From positions 930,001-994,000 of the forward strand of contig JAESUZ010000432.1 in assembly GCA_017311185.1 (NCBI GenBank): DNA of 64,000 nt. Direction: 5' to 3'. A program made the translations under genes and the position numbers. Source of the stretch: Proteles cristata cristata. Lineage: Eukaryota; Chordata; Mammalia; Carnivora; Hyaenidae. Positions 47,336-60,099 of the stretch are shown in pieces; within the stretch, counting starts at the first letter, position 1; each line of letters starts with the position of its first letter. The notes under the pieces are model-generated. The model was not told the origin of the DNA. It saw nothing but the letters and a program-made list of their open reading frames with translations, and did not search any database.

Positions 47336-48355
47336 AGCCGAGCTTGGTAAAGGCCGCCTTGCCCCTGGCAAGGACTCCCTCGGCCCGCTTTTATACCATC
47401 AGTAGCATTAACTTGCAACTCTAACTTCATTAGTTGAGCGCTCGGAGGGAAGAAGGCATCTGTGTTATAACAAAATATAACAAAGTTTCAAGCACACAGA
47501 AGCTCTAGAGCAAGATGTAAAGATCAAAGGACATCTCATGTTTTTGTTCTCTTTCCGTTTTGAACCATTACCTCGTGAGGCTGAAAGAGCAGTTCCACAT
47601 GTTCCTTGAGGCAGGTTATCAAGGACAGATACTTAGAGGCTAAAGAAACATCTTTTCCCGTGGCAGAAGAGCCCAAGCTGTGGGGTTCAAGAGTATTCAA
47701 GTGTTTTCTGACACATCTGGGAAATGGCATTTTTGATACACAACCTAGACAATCTTGATGCGGGTGTTTTGGGAATCACCCTTGGAGAAGCGCAGTTCCA
47801 GTCCCTTATTAAGTTTCAAATTTATACCATTTAAGGTACATTGTAATTGAATAAGCTACCTGATGTTTTCATTTTAGATGGAATTAGAATAAAGGACCTA
47901 GTAACCATTATTCTGGATTCTTACATGCAAAATACGTGTTCTTTGAATAGCTGTTTCTTTGATTTAACATTTCTGACCTAACCCTTAATATCCCATTAGA
48001 GTCTTTAATTCTTTTTCTGTTTTTAAACTATTAAGAAGCAGTTGAGTGGTTCAAGCAATCCAAGTGCATGCATTCCAAAAATAATACGATTTGGGTGTAA
48101 CCACGGTGTCAATGAAATGAGTAGAGTTTTGTACATAGGGATTTTGTTCAGTGCTTTGTGCACCACAATGTCCAATAAGGTTTTAACCAGCTCTATCACA
48201 AATTTTTAAAAACTGATGTTAGATTAGACTATTGAAATAACTATTCTTATAGCCATAGGGTAGATTCAAGTACATGAAAGTGTGTTTTATTTTTCTGAGT
48301 TGATAAATGTGAGAGCGCGGATGGATTTTATCTGTGGCTTAATATATACCTTGAG
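47336..48355. other. Unique DNA with one weak exon-like frame
   Basis: Mostly unannotated. The minus-strand frame 47,775-47,536, which stays open without a stop, contains a plausible splice donor and an amphipathic-looking peptide. See the findings. No protein family recognised. Confidence 0.35.
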
Positions 48356-48585
48356 GGGCGCCTGGGTGGCTCAGTCAGTTGGGCGTCCGACTTCGGCTCG
48401 GGTCATGATCCACAGTCTGTGGGTTGGAGCCCCGCATCGGGCTCTGTGCTGACAGCCAGCTCAGAGCCTGGAGCCTGTTTCAAATTCTGTGTGTGTGTCT
48501 CTCTCTCTGACCCTCCCCTGTTCATGCTGTCTCTTTCTCTGTCAGAAATAAATAAAAAACATTAGAAAATTAAAATACATATATA
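48356..48585 (+). mobile_element. Felid SINE
   Basis: GGGGCGCCTGGGTGGCTCAG head, body GACTTCGGCTCGGGTCATGA, CT block and AAATAAATAAAAAACATT tail. Flanks share ATATATACCTT / ATATATACATATACCTT. Confidence 0.95.
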
Positions 48586-49767
48586 CATATACCTTTATTC
48601 TATTCTTATGTATGTATTAGGAAATGGCTCATGTTAGAGAATTTAAAAAAACAACAACAATGCCATAAATGAATGTCACATCTCATAGAAATCATGGTTT
48701 TCCCAAAGATGAAAATTACAGGAAACAGAACCATTGAATTCTAGGAAATTGGTGTCTCTACCAAGGACAATAGTCTTTTAAATTTCGACATTCCTTTGAA
48801 GTCATGCCTTTTCCGATAAGCATGTGGGGCAGTCAGTGCTTATATATGATGACTTTTGGTTATGTGGATGGTATCATGAAAACTCTGGCCTTTTCTGAAT
48901 GCTCAAATTTACCATGTTTGATCACCGTTTGTTTTCCTAAAGTTTTTTTTTTCCTAAAGAAAGAAATGCCATTTCATGTTTAAAGACATTGGCTTTCTGT
49001 CTTCCAATATAACATAACAAGGACTTTAAATTTTCCTTCGTACTAGTAAGGTGAACCCATCATTTGCTGGTTAGAATGATTAATTCATGAAAACAACAGA
49101 TGGCAAGGAGTGTGTATGAAAGACAGGCACTCCGGAGGAACCACAGTGTCACACTGCATCGGAGAGAAAAGAGAAGTTAGTACCTCTATCTAAAATAAAC
49201 CCAAGGAGTGAAAGAAAACTCCCCCTGAAAATGCACAGAGGAAGTGATTAGTGGCAGTTGAAGAAAGGGCCGATGTTAAACGAAACAGTTTAAGGACTTA
49301 AGTATATGTGAACTCGGGCCCTGAGTGATTTAATAAGGATGATATTCAGGGACTAAGTGTAAGAGCCGTACATTTTCCAAGAGCCCAGAACATTCTCAGT
49401 GGCTTTGTTATATGTGGGGACATTGTCTTTCTTGCCTAACCTATTTTCCCAATCTCTTAAGTGGACACTCTGCCCGCCTTCCACGCCCCCGACATAAATT
49501 CCTCCATATTGTGACCATTGCTTGGAGGAAAAACAACAACAACAACCCACACCTCTTAATAATTTTAAGCTACCACTAAAGTTACAGCTCTTTGGCACCA
49601 AGAGATCTAGGTAAAATTGGACAAACCTTGGCAATCTTGTGGCCTGTGGAAAACTAATAGCCCTGAAAGATTTATGGGGATTTCAGGGTCTATTCTGCCT
49701 CTATACTTGTGTTTCTGTGAGGGCCGTTGGATTGTGCCATGTGTGAAGCCTCGTTCCTTTATGAGAT

Positions 49768-49806
<39 letters not shown>

Positions 49807-50854
49807 CAATAAAGATAGTCTACTCACGAAAACCACGGATGTACTCAGGAATACGCAGGCTGCTGACAGTCTGTGGTCCTTGAGAAGAAGCTACCATGTG
49901 TACAGCAGACAGCAGAGGTCTTCCTTTGCCATTCCCTCGCCTCACATTCTCCCCTCCTCCTCTGAAGCAAAACAAACTTCTCTCATTGCTGCCTATGCCG
50001 GCATTAAAATGAACGTTTTTGGTTGCCGGGTCATAAATCTGGGGTTTCACCATCCGTCTCAAGGTGCTCTATGAAGAATATTTCCCACCAAAGAGAGTTC
50101 TCCTGTGCTGGGTATCTTCTCACGGTCCCTCGGAATTTTCCCCGACCTGCTCTGTGGACCACATCAACAAAAGTGTCCCGCCTTAGGCTTCCAGTTAGAT
50201 TCAGCTCGTGGGAGGTGAGGAAGATGATGGGAGGCTGAGGGAGGGGGTGTAGGCCCACCTTTCCCCAGTGGCCTCTGGGCAGAACCCAGGGTGGGTTGTA
50301 TCTCTCACCGCCCACTCTGGGTCTGGCCCGTCTCCTATTTTCACTTCAGGCCCAGGCCTGGCAAAGCCTTCCCAGTGAGTGACGAGTGATGTTAGCCCTT
50401 TTTGGTGTCTTTAAACCCTGACCCACCCTTGTAAATAGTCTGTTAATGCTACTCAAATTACCCAGTGTGAGTGAGCCTGACTTCCTGGGCTGCATTAGGT
50501 GCCGGCTGCCATGATGCTGTAGTTTCTCCACTGGAAACCACATAGTTAGAGTATGAAACCTTTCACGTTCCACCTTTCCCTGCCCCTCATCGCGTTGGGA
50601 CTCTGTGCCTTGTGCCTTCCTGTGCATCCCTGCTGCAGGAAAATGCTCTTTCCCCTCCTTTTCTGTCTCACACATCTCTCTTTGAGATCCCTCTCAACTG
50701 TCACTTGTCTGGGGAGCCTTTTCTCTGCCCCACCCCCTCCACCCCCGCTCCGTGCACTGGAGCGGTTTGACCTATTTGTCTCACTCCCCCAGGAATTATG
50801 TCTTCATTCATTGACTTATTTCCCCCAAACAATTATTTCCTTATTATTTATCTT
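48586..50854. other. Mostly unique non-coding DNA
   Basis: Rather GC-rich from 49,600 on. Several 60-110-codon frames overlap on both strands at 49,600-50,700, but none has a recognised domain. The (CA)n run at 49,769-49,803 is separate. Confidence 0.35.
49769..49803. repeat. (AC)n microsatellite
   Basis: About 17 uninterrupted AC units. Confidence 0.95.
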
Positions 50855-51260
50855 CTACCTTTCAGACATTGTTCTAAATCCATAGGAACAAAGCATCGAA
50901 CGAAACAAAGCCCCTTCCCTCATGAAGCTTATATTCTTGTGGGAGAGACAAACAATAAGTCAGTGAACAAACAGGTTTATGGTACATCAAGTAGGAATAT
51001 ATAACATGGAGATAAACAAAGTCCTGTGTTGGAACAAGAAGTCTCCAAATGCACACATAGCTGTTGCTGGGAAGGCCTGAGGGCAGAGGTGGTAGTTGAG
51101 CCGAACCCTGAGTGAAGTGAGGATAATATCTGCAGCTAAGTCTTTTAGTCAAGGAAATAGCAGTGCAAATGTCCCGAGTGAGAAGTGTGCTTAGCACTTG
51201 CGAGGAAGAACAGGGAGCCCAGTGGGCTGGGGGAGCCCTAGGATAGGAGATAAGGCAGCA
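50855..51260 (-). mobile_element. L2 LINE relic (minus)
   Basis: Reverse L2 text: CAGACATTGTTCTAAATCCATAGG, CCTCATGAAGCTTATATTCT, GGAAGGCCTGAGGGCAGAGG and GAACCCTGAGTGAAGTGAGG, and upstream AGGAAGAACAGGGAGCCCAGTG. The order agrees with L2 read backwards. Dead and diverged. Confidence 0.75.
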
Positions 51261-52918
51261 CTGGGGAGAGGTGCGCTCCGGGCAAGCCTCACGGCCCAGG
51301 ATCACGGACTTGGAAGCTCCTGGAGAACTGTAAGAAGTGCCCTGACTTGTCTGAGTCTTGTGACCCCCAGTGCCTTGTCTCAAGCCTGGATGCACAGAAG
51401 ATTAAATCGTAGTGGTTCTCAGTTAGTTCTGTGATCCAACCCCCTCCTCTTTAGCCATCGTGACTTTCCTAAGTATTACCAAAGTAACCGCGTCTCTTCT
51501 TGGAGATGTAGCACCACGCAGTAGAGCCGACATCCAAGGTGACAAGGCTGGGAAGTGGCCAGCCCTGTCCCCAACTAGTTTCTGCCTGTGTGTCTGTCTC
51601 TCCCTCGTGCAAAGTTCTCCCCAAACCACAGGCACCAGAGCAACACCATGGAGCACACTACATGAACTTGAAGCCAGGTTCCACCTCTGTCAGCACCGTT
51701 GAGCTTATTTTTCACAAATTTGGGGTAGTTATTTCTAAGTTCTTGGGTCAATTTTTAGTGAATTAAAAAAAATGGTCAGTGTAATGATTTTCACTAAGGA
51801 AAACAGATGCTGATAACCCATGTATTAACAGAATTATGTCCTTGCTAAAAGGTAGGTTTCTGAAGTGTTTTCTAGTCCCAAATATAAATCAAAATAAAGT
51901 TACCCAAACAAGATATTGGTTGCCTTATACTTTTTTCTTTCTTTTTTCTTTTTTTTAAGTTTTAGCATAATGTAGTTAACTTGGGGAAATGAGGAATTAG
52001 ATAGGGACAGAAAAGGCTTGACCTCTAGTTCTGCCTTGAATGTTTATTTTAGTTTCCAGCTAACGCAAATATTTGATCAGAAGGAAGCTATATTCTGGAA
52101 GTACTGAATTGCTTCTATTATATATATTTTGCAATTGAGCGTTCCAAAAAGAAATGTTAGAAAAATATGTATATTTAAATTTCACAACTTTGCTATTCTT
52201 AATCTTTTATTCCTAAAGTAAATAACACATTAAGAAAGCAAGTTATAATTAAATATAAAACAGATTGGTCACAGAAAGCTAATAAGCCTCTGCCTTAATT
52301 GAATGCAACCAAGAAACACAGCTCTCTAGCAGGATGGGAGTGTGGCCTGGGAGCAGATGGTCCTTGTTTTGGTGACATCGCAGGGATTTACCCAAACCAC
52401 CGTGACAACGATGCAGGCCAAGCTCCGCGATGGAAGAGCTTCAGTCTCAGGAGTTCACCTTGGCTCTCTTCCAGTCATTGTTTCTTGTGCTGCAAAGGAA
52501 ATGAAAGTAGGTGCAAATCTAAGATGAAAATTGCTTCCTTAAAGATAGCTGAATTACCACATTATTTTTAATTGGGGAGATTGACTCATCTTTAATAAAG
52601 CAAATACAACAAATCCAGTAGGCATTGAGAAAAAAAAAGACATGAGATTAAATTGCAATGTGAGACCTTTGGTTTAAGTAGAAGAACGACCCTTGTAACA
52701 GAAAGAGTATATAGTCATTTTAAACAGGTCATTGAATGGCCATAAGAAATATTTCTACCTTAACATATATAATAATGTGTTTTGAAACAGCTAAAGTCTT
52801 TAGAAGTTAAGGAAATTTGTTTTTTAAAGAAAGGAGTGGCCTATTCAGATAATTGTGAGTGTTAACAAATTTTAGAACTTGTCCATCATCATTAATACAT
52901 TAATATTATATAAGAACT
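51261..52918. other. Non-coding unique DNA
   Basis: A frame at 52,299-52,571 lies in slightly GC-richer sequence with a possible donor (GAAA|GTAGGT near 52,506), but I recognise no protein. A T-rich run lies at about 51,931-51,957. Confidence 0.35.
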
Positions 52919-52935
52919 CATTTTCATTATTTGGT

Positions 52936-53143
52936 TTTTTTAATGTTTATTTATATTTGAGAGAGAGAGAGACAGAGCATCAACAGGAGAGAAGCAGAGA
53001 GAGAAGGAGACACAAAATCCGAACCAGGCTCCAGGCTCTGAGCTGTCAGCACAGAGCCTGACTCAGGGCTTGAACTCACAAACCGTAAGATCATGACTTG
53101 AGCTGAATTCGAAAGCTTAACCACTGAGTCACCCAGGTGCCCC
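52936..53143 (-). mobile_element. Felid SINE with near-exact target duplication
   Basis: Reverse copy ending GAGTCACCCAGGTGCCCC. TCATTTTCATTATTTG repeats at 52,919-52,934 and 53,144-53,159. Confidence 0.94.
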
Positions 53144-53224
53144 TCATTTTCATTATTTGAATCACTCTCTGTTATTTTAATCCTCAAAGGGATTTTTCTG
53201 GATATTTGTCTAATTTTTTAACTT

Positions 53225-54780
53225 TATAATTTTTTAGTTATGGTAAATTATACATAACAAGATTTCTATTTCAGCCATTTTTAAGTGTACAGTTCTGTGG
53301 AATTAAGTACATTCCTAGTGTTGTGCAACTATCACTACTATCCACCTCTAGAAATTTGTCATCATCCCAAACTGAATTTTATAGACAAACAGTAACTCCT
53401 TATTCACCCTTATCCTGAACCTTGGAAACCAACATTCTATTTTTGTTTTCCTCTATGAATTTGACTACTTTACATACCTCATGTATGTGGAATCATATAA
53501 TATTTGTCCTTTTGACTTATTTCACTTAGCATAATGTTTCCAAGGTTCAATCATGTTTAGCATGTGCCAGAGTTGCCTTTTTTTAAAGGCTGAATCCTAC
53601 TATATGTATATAACACAGTTTGTATATCCATTGATAGACATTCGGGTGATTTCTACATTTTGGCTACTGTTGATAAATGCTATTTGAACATCGATGTACG
53701 AAAAAGTATCTGTTTGACATGGAAAGAGTCTAAGTGTCCATCACCTGACAAATGGATCTAGAAGATGTAGTTTATCTATACAATGGAATACTACATGGGA
53801 ATGAGAAAGAATGAAATCTGGCTATTTGTAGCAACACGGATAGAATTTGAGGGTGTTATGCTGAGTGAAATAAGTCAGGCAGTGAAGGACAGATACCATA
53901 TGTTTGCACATATAGGTGGATTAGGAGGAACTTAACAGAGGACCACGGGGGAGAAGAAGGGGAAAAATAGTTGGGGAGAGGGATGGAGGCAAACCATGAG
54001 AGACTCTTGAATGCTGAGAATAAACTGAAGGCTGATGGCAGTGGGGGAGAGGGGAATGGAGGTGATGGGCATGGAGGAGGACAGTTGTTGGGATGAGCAC
54101 TGGGTGTTATATGGAAATCAACTTGACAATAAACTAAGAAAAAATAAAAATAAAAATAAATGCTATCTAGTAAAAAAATATCTGAGTGTCTCCAATTCTG
54201 TTGGGTATTTTCTCAGGAGTAGAATTATTGGATTATAATAGTAATCCTATGTTTAATTTTTTCCCCAAGGAACTGCCAGACGGTTTTCTACAGCATCTGC
54301 ATCATTTTACATCCCCACTAGCAATGCACACTAATTCCTATTTCTCCATGTCCTTGTCAACATGTGTTGCTTTCTGTTTTTATTCTTTGTGATAGCCATC
54401 TTAGTGTGAATTGGGATGTGGTTTTCATTTCCATTCCCGTAATGATTAGTGATGTTGAGCATCTTTTCATATGCTTATTGGCCATCTGTGTGTCTTTGGA
54501 GAAACATGTATTCAAGCCCTTTGCCCAACTTTAACCAGGTTGCTTATGTTTTTGTTGTTGTTGAGTTATAGTTCTTTATGTATTACAAATGTCAATCCTT
54601 TGTCAGATACATAATTTGCAAATACTTTCTCCTATTCTGTGGGTTGCCTTTCATTTTGTTGATAGTGTCCTTAGATGCACAAAAGTTTCAATGTTGATGA
54701 AGTCCAATTTATCTGTTTTTTTCACATCTTGCCTGTGATTTAGGCATCGTTCTATATTTTTAAAAATTTTACTTTTTAGG
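53225..54780 (-). mobile_element. Old LINE-1 (minus) hosting a plus L1
   Basis: Typical L1MA-like 3' end on the minus strand (GTACAGTTCTGTGGAATTAA, CTAGTGTTGTGCAACTATCA) and ORF2 end (GTGATGTTGAGCATCTTTTC, AATTTGCAAATACTTTCTCC). It is split by a plus-strand L1 at about 53,715-54,170. Confidence 0.9.
53715..54170 (+). mobile_element. Younger LINE-1 3' end (plus) inserted in the old L1
   Basis: Starts ATGGAAAGAGTCTAAGTGTC (late ORF2), with the end of ORF2 (ATGGAATACTACATGGGAAT), a carnivore 3' UTR (AGAGACTCTTGAATGCTGAG) and an AAATAAAAATAAAAATAA tail. The host text AAAAAGTATCTG / AAAAAATATCTG is duplicated on the two sides. Confidence 0.88.
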
Positions 54781-55706
54781 GATATTCTATCAGTTAAAAT
54801 ACTAAAATAGTACAATATTTTGGGGGAAGAGATTATGTTTTGTACCCAATGTGGCTATTAAACTTACCAATGAAAAGTCTCAATAGAGTGCAAAGATAAA
54901 AAGCCAACTGTTGACTACTATCATAGCCACTCATTCATTAAGTCAGTTGGCCAGTCAGCTTATCACTATTTGGTGCCTACTTCAGATATAATCACTATGC
55001 TGTTATTACTAAGAGGAAAATCCAAATTAAAAATGTCTTTTTAAAAGATCATATAGCCTGGTTAAGGGGGAGAAAAAAAGGCCAACCCTTTCCATAATAT
55101 GGTCCCTAAAAGGAAAGTCTATAATAGTAGCTCATCTTCATTGATAGCTTACCGTATTTCTAACTTTGTATTATCCACTTTTCATGCATTATCTCTTTAT
55201 GATCAAAACTGCACCTTCTCATGCATAACTGAGGGTCTAATATTATTTTCATTAGACTTGTAGGAGAGCTGAAGCTCAGTGAAATGTACTCTTGCACTAA
55301 CTAGTATGCAACAAGTGCTATTCAGTGTAGACCTCTTTGATGCCTGTGGTAGAATATAAACTCTGTGTGGTCAGAGCATGGGCTGTCTCTTGCAACATAG
55401 GTGTTTTCAGTTAATGTCTATGCCTGGTCATGGAAGGAAAAACCTTAATACTTGGTGCTTAACCATTGTGCTTTATGATAAGAAGGGTGAAACGTTTCCC
55501 TCCTCCTTAAGTAATAAACAAAAAGAGAACCCAGTTTACATTGCTGCTAATTTCTTCCGTTGGGTGTTGGGACATCTCATGACTTTATTCATACTCAACC
55601 TTGTTGAAGGCAAAACTCTTGCAAGAAAACCTCATTTGTTTGAACAGATGGTACTGTGGTTTACTCATAAGAATTTTTTATAAAGTTCCTTAAGTCATAT
55701 TTTATT
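54781..55706. other. Non-coding DNA
   Basis: Unique AT-rich sequence. The frame at 55,378-55,683 has no known domain and ends just before the SINE. Confidence 0.4.
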
Positions 55707-55931
55707 TTATTTTATTTTTAAACGTTTTATTTATTTCTAGGAGAGAGAGACAGCGTGAGCAGGGGAGGGTCAGAGAGAGAGGGAGTCACAGACTGAAACA
55801 GGCTCCAGGCTTCGAGCTGGCAGTCAGCACAGAGCCCGACGCGGGGCTCGAACCCACAAACCGCGAGATCATGACCGAAGCCAAAGTCGGAAAGTCGGAC
55901 GCTTAACCGACTAAGCCACCCAGGCGCCCCC
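55707..55931 (-). mobile_element. Young felid SINE
   Basis: Reverse copy with CTAGGAGAGAGAGACAGCGT, GACGCGGGGCTCGAACCC and CCACCCAGGCGCCCC. CTTAAGTCATATTTTA duplications lie at 55,689-55,704 and 55,933-55,948. AAGTCGG is repeated in the head. Confidence 0.95.
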
Positions 55932-55948
55932 CTTAAGTCATATTTTAA

Positions 55949-56229
55949 ATGTTAGTGTATAATTGCTGTGAGTTTCATTAATTGCTTAGTAAAACCTTTA
56001 GCCAAAGCAGCTAGAGGTATGGCAGTAGGCTCATGTACTTTACTTCATTACTGCGGAACAAAACTAGTAACATTTTGTACTATGTTAAGGTCAAGCATCT
56101 TTACTTAAACAAAACTTGTAAACAGAGGTTTTGTCTGGAATATCCCACTTAGCTGTATGGCGTTGGATAAGTCATCTGACTTTCCTGAACTACAGTTTCA
56201 CTATATATTTAAAAATAACCTTAAGAATT
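55949..56229. other. Non-coding DNA
   Basis: Short unique spacer before the L1. Confidence 0.4.
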
Positions 56230-58700
56230 ATTCCAGGGTTGCAAGGATGGTTCATTGTCCATAAATCAACGTGTACATCCCATTAACAAAACAGAGGGTA
56301 AAAATCATATGATTATCTCAATACATGCAGAAAAAGCATTTGACTAAATTCAGTGTCTAATTATGATAAAAAGTCACAACAAAACGGGTATAGAAGGAAT
56401 GTACTTCAACATCATAAAAACCATATATGACATGCCTACATCTAACATAATCAACAGTTAAAGACTGAAAGCTATTTCTCTAATATCAGGAACAAGACAA
56501 GGAAGCCCACAATCACCACTTTTTTTCAACATAGTATTGGAAGGCTTAACCACAGCAACAATTAGGTAAGAAAAATAAGTAAAATATATCCAAATAAGGA
56601 AAGAAGAAAGAAAGCTATTACTATTTGTACATGACATGATACTACATGTAGAAAACCCTAAAGCTCCACCAAAAATCTACTAGTAAAAGAATCTAATAGA
56701 GTCTTAGGATACAAAATTAACATACATAAATCAATTGTGTTTTTATTCAACAATAATGGGCTGCCAGAAAGAGAAATCAGGAAAGAAGTCCCACTCACAT
56801 TTTCACCAAAAGGAATAAAATACCTGGGAATAAATTTAACCAAAGGGATAAAAGCCAAGTACTCTGAAAACTATAAGACAAAGGTGAAAGGAATTAAAGA
56901 CGACACAACTAAATGAAAAATGTATTCATGGGTTGAAAGAATATAACTACTAATTTATAGTACTACTACTACTAATTTATAGCAGTATAAAGTCCATACT
57001 ACTCAAAGATTCAATGCAATGCCCATCAAAATACCTATGACATTTTCCTCAGAACCAGAACAAAGGATTCTAAAATTTGTATGGAACCATAAAAGACCCA
57101 GAATAGTAAAGTAATCTTGGGAAAGAAGTAATCTTGGGAAAGAAGAACAAAACTAGTGATATCATGTGCCCTAAGTTCAAACTATACAACAAAGCTATAG
57201 TAATCAACACAGTATGGTACTGGCATGAAAATAGATACATAGATGAATGAAACGGAATAGAGAGCCTAGAAATAAACCCATGCAGATATGGTCAATTAAT
57301 CTATGACAAAGCAGGCAAGAGCATAAAATGGGGAAAAGACAGTTTCTATAAAAAATGATGTTGAGAAAACCATAGAGTTACATATGAAAGAATGAAACTG
57401 GACCACTCTCTTATGTACAAAAATAAACTCAAAATGTATTAGATTTGAATGTAAGACCTGAACCATAAAACTCCTAAGCTCTCTGACATCAATCTTAGCT
57501 ATATTTATAAATATACAAATAAAATTATATGTGTATCTTGGGGGAGAGGTGGGAGGAACCAGTTTCCACAGATGAGACTAACAAAATATAAAAAAAGACG
57601 GGATTACATCACACAAAAAGCTTTTGTACAGCAAAGGAAACTCAAAAAATGATAAGGCAACCTACTGAATGGGAAGAGATATTTGCAACTTATATATTTG
57701 ATAAGGAGTTAATAGCCAAAATATGTAAAAACCTCACACAATTAAAAAAATGAACAATCTGATTTTTAAAAATGTACAGAAGACCTGACTAGGCCTTTTT
57801 CCAAAGAAGACCTACAGATGGCCAGCACACACATGGCAAAGATGCTCAGCGTCACTCATCATCAGAAAAGTGCAAATCAAAACCACACTGAGATATCACG
57901 TTACACCTGTCAGATTAGCTGTTATCAAAAGACAACAGCAAGTGTTGGTGAGGATGTAGAGAAAGGAGAAGGCTTGTACACTTGTGGGTGGGGATGTAAA
58001 TTGGTGCAGCCACCGTGGAAAGCACTATCGAGGTTCCTGAAAAAATAAAAAATTGAACTATCATACAGTCCAGCAACTCCACTTTTGGGTATTTGTACAA
58101 AGAAAACAAAAACTCTAATTCAAGAAGATATATGCTCCCCTATGTTTATTGCAACATTATTTACAATAGCCAAGATATGGAAGGAAGCCACTGATGAATA
58201 AATAAATTATGGCATAAATTATATATACACACACAAATGATAATTATTTAACCATAAAAAGAGAATGAAATCTTACTATTTGTAACAACATGGATGGACC
58301 TACAAAGTATAATTCTAAGTAAACTGAGTCAGACGAAGACAGACAAACATTTCATATGTGAACTCTAAAAACAAATAAAAAAATGAAACAGAAACTACCT
58401 CACAGATACAGGAAATAAACTGGCAGTTGCCAAAGAGGAGGGTGGTTGAGGGAATGCATGAAGTAGGTGATGGGGATGAAGAGGTTTTTATTTGCAGTTA
58501 TAAAATAAATAGGTTGTGGAGATAAACTGTATAGCAGAGGGAATATAGCCAATAATACTGGCTAAGTTTGTATGGTGAGAGACAGGAATTAGACCTACAT
58601 TGGGATCACTTGTAAAATACAAAAATATTGGATCACCATGATGTGCATAAGAAGCTAATAGGTTATTGTATGTCAATTATACTTCAATAAAAAAAAATTG
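56230..58700 (+). mobile_element. LINE-1 (plus), ORF2 3' half and 3' UTR
   Basis: Starts in the reverse-transcriptase part of ORF2 (GGGTTGCAAGGATGGTTCA), continues through the RT/C-terminal region and a 3' UTR ending TTATACTTCAATAAAAAAAA. Stops and small duplications (for example 57,111-57,144) kill the frame. It is likely an L1MA/MB-age element. Confidence 0.92.
57111..57144. repeat. Perfect 17-bp tandem duplication in the L1
   Basis: GTAATCTTGGGAAAGAA is repeated at 57,111-57,127 and 57,128-57,144. Confidence 0.95.
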
Positions 58701-59121
58701 ATGTGAAAGACATTCTGCCACCTGGAATTTGGATGTCTCCATCAGGCTATTTGAGTCACTTTTCAAGGCATTACTGTTAACTCTGCAGATATTTGAAGAG
58801 CAGCCATAGAAACAAAGCTCTGTGTTCCCTATGCATGGAATGGCTGAATCAGGATGTGAAGTGTCTTCACTTTAAACAAATAAGCATATATAACAACATA
58901 CAGTTAATTTACTTAGTATATGTAGATAATATAGCATATATATACAACAATACAGTATAGATTCTTAGTATAATATATACTTTGTTATATATTAACAGTA
59001 TAATTCATAGTTATTATTGTCAACTTTCAAAAATCCTTTTATCATTTCTACATGAACTCCTTCATTTTGCCCCTCACTTCAATTAACACATCCACTTCAA
59101 AAAGATCCAGATTTTTCCAAA

Positions 59122-59169
<48 letters not shown>

Positions 59170-59429
59170 AGTGTGTGTGTATGTGTACTACAAACAAATT
59201 TAACAAGAAATAATACCCAGTTTGCTCAGAGAACACATAGTGAAACCACATATAGGAAAATATCAAAATTCTGGTAAAACTATTACCAGGAAAGGTATCA
59301 TGAAGCCAAGAGCTATTTTATATAAGGAAAATTTGGTGCATTGAATAATAAATTCCCATGATTTAGGAAGTTTTTCAAGCATATGAAGGTGACGTGAAGG
59401 AAAGTTAAGCAGTAGGTGTTTGAAATGGA
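58701..59429. other. Non-coding DNA with a (TG)n run
   Basis: AT-rich. The TG repeat is listed separately. No gene recognised. Confidence 0.4.
59125..59167. repeat. (TG)n microsatellite
   Basis: About 21 uninterrupted TG units, the longest dinucleotide run on this side of the window, followed by a second short run at 59,171-59,180. Likely length-variable between individuals. Confidence 0.95.
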
Positions 59430-59527
59430 AGGATCTTTCTAATCCTAAAGTGATGTGAAAATAGTTTTAAATATTTGGGATGTCATATTTAGGATTTGTG
59501 ACAACTTTTGTTTGTTTGTTTGTTTCT

Positions 59528-59830
59528 GTGAGTATGGGTGTTTTCCCCACACCATCAGGCAATTCTCTGATGCCAGCCGGGTGTCCTATAGTTCAAGTCA
59601 CTTCTGGCACTGTCCACCTAGAGACAGCATCAGATCCCACAGATTAATGACAGTCCCACAAGACCACCCGCCCACACATTTCAGATGCCAGTTGCAAGTC
59701 CAGATTGTTACCTGTGCTTCTGGCCAACTAGGCTATAGATCAGAGGCTCCAGTGGCCATCTCAGGGTGGATTAATTTGCTAGAGCGACTCACAAAACTCA
59801 GAGAGGCAGTTTACTTACCATATCACTAGT
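59528..59830 (-). mobile_element. Old interspersed repeat, copy 1 of an inverted pair
   Basis: Read on the minus strand, this gives ATAGGACACCCGGCTGGCAT, then CAGAGAATTGCCTGATGGTG, preceded by GGTCTTGTGGGACTGTCATT. The same text, diverged, occurs in the plus sense at 60,230-60,414. It looks like a member of a dispersed LTR-like family that I cannot name. The open frame over it is accidental. Confidence 0.6.
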
Positions 59831-59869
59831 TTTTTATAAAAGGATGAATACTGAGGAACAGTATTCTTT

Positions 59870-60077
59870 TTTAAAAAACAGTATTTCTTTTATTTTTGTG
59901 AGAGAGAGAGCAAGCAAACAGAGAAGGGGAAGAGAGAGGGTGACACAGAATCTGAAGCAGGTTCCAGGCTCTGAACTATCAACACAGAGCCTGATGCAGG
60001 GCTCAAACTCACCAAGTGTGAGGTCGTGACCTGAGATGAAGTCAGACGCTTAACTGACTGAGCCACCCAGGCACCCT
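59870..60077 (-). mobile_element. Felid SINE between the inverted repeats
   Basis: Reverse copy with GAGAGAGAGAGCAAGCAAAC, body GTGACCTGAGATGAAGTCAG and GAGCCACCCAGGCACCC. The left flank holds repeated AACAGTATT. Confidence 0.92.
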
Positions 60078-60099
60078 GTAACAAATCCCTTTTGACCAC

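Noticed and set aside
50023..50315. Overlapping frames on both strands, possible exon
   Set aside because: No recognised domain and no strong acceptor/donor pair. The overlap on both strands is more consistent with chance in GC-richer DNA.
52299..52571. Possible exon with GAAA|GTAGGT donor
   Set aside because: The peptide is not recognised and the acceptor is ambiguous. Evidence is too weak to list as a gene.
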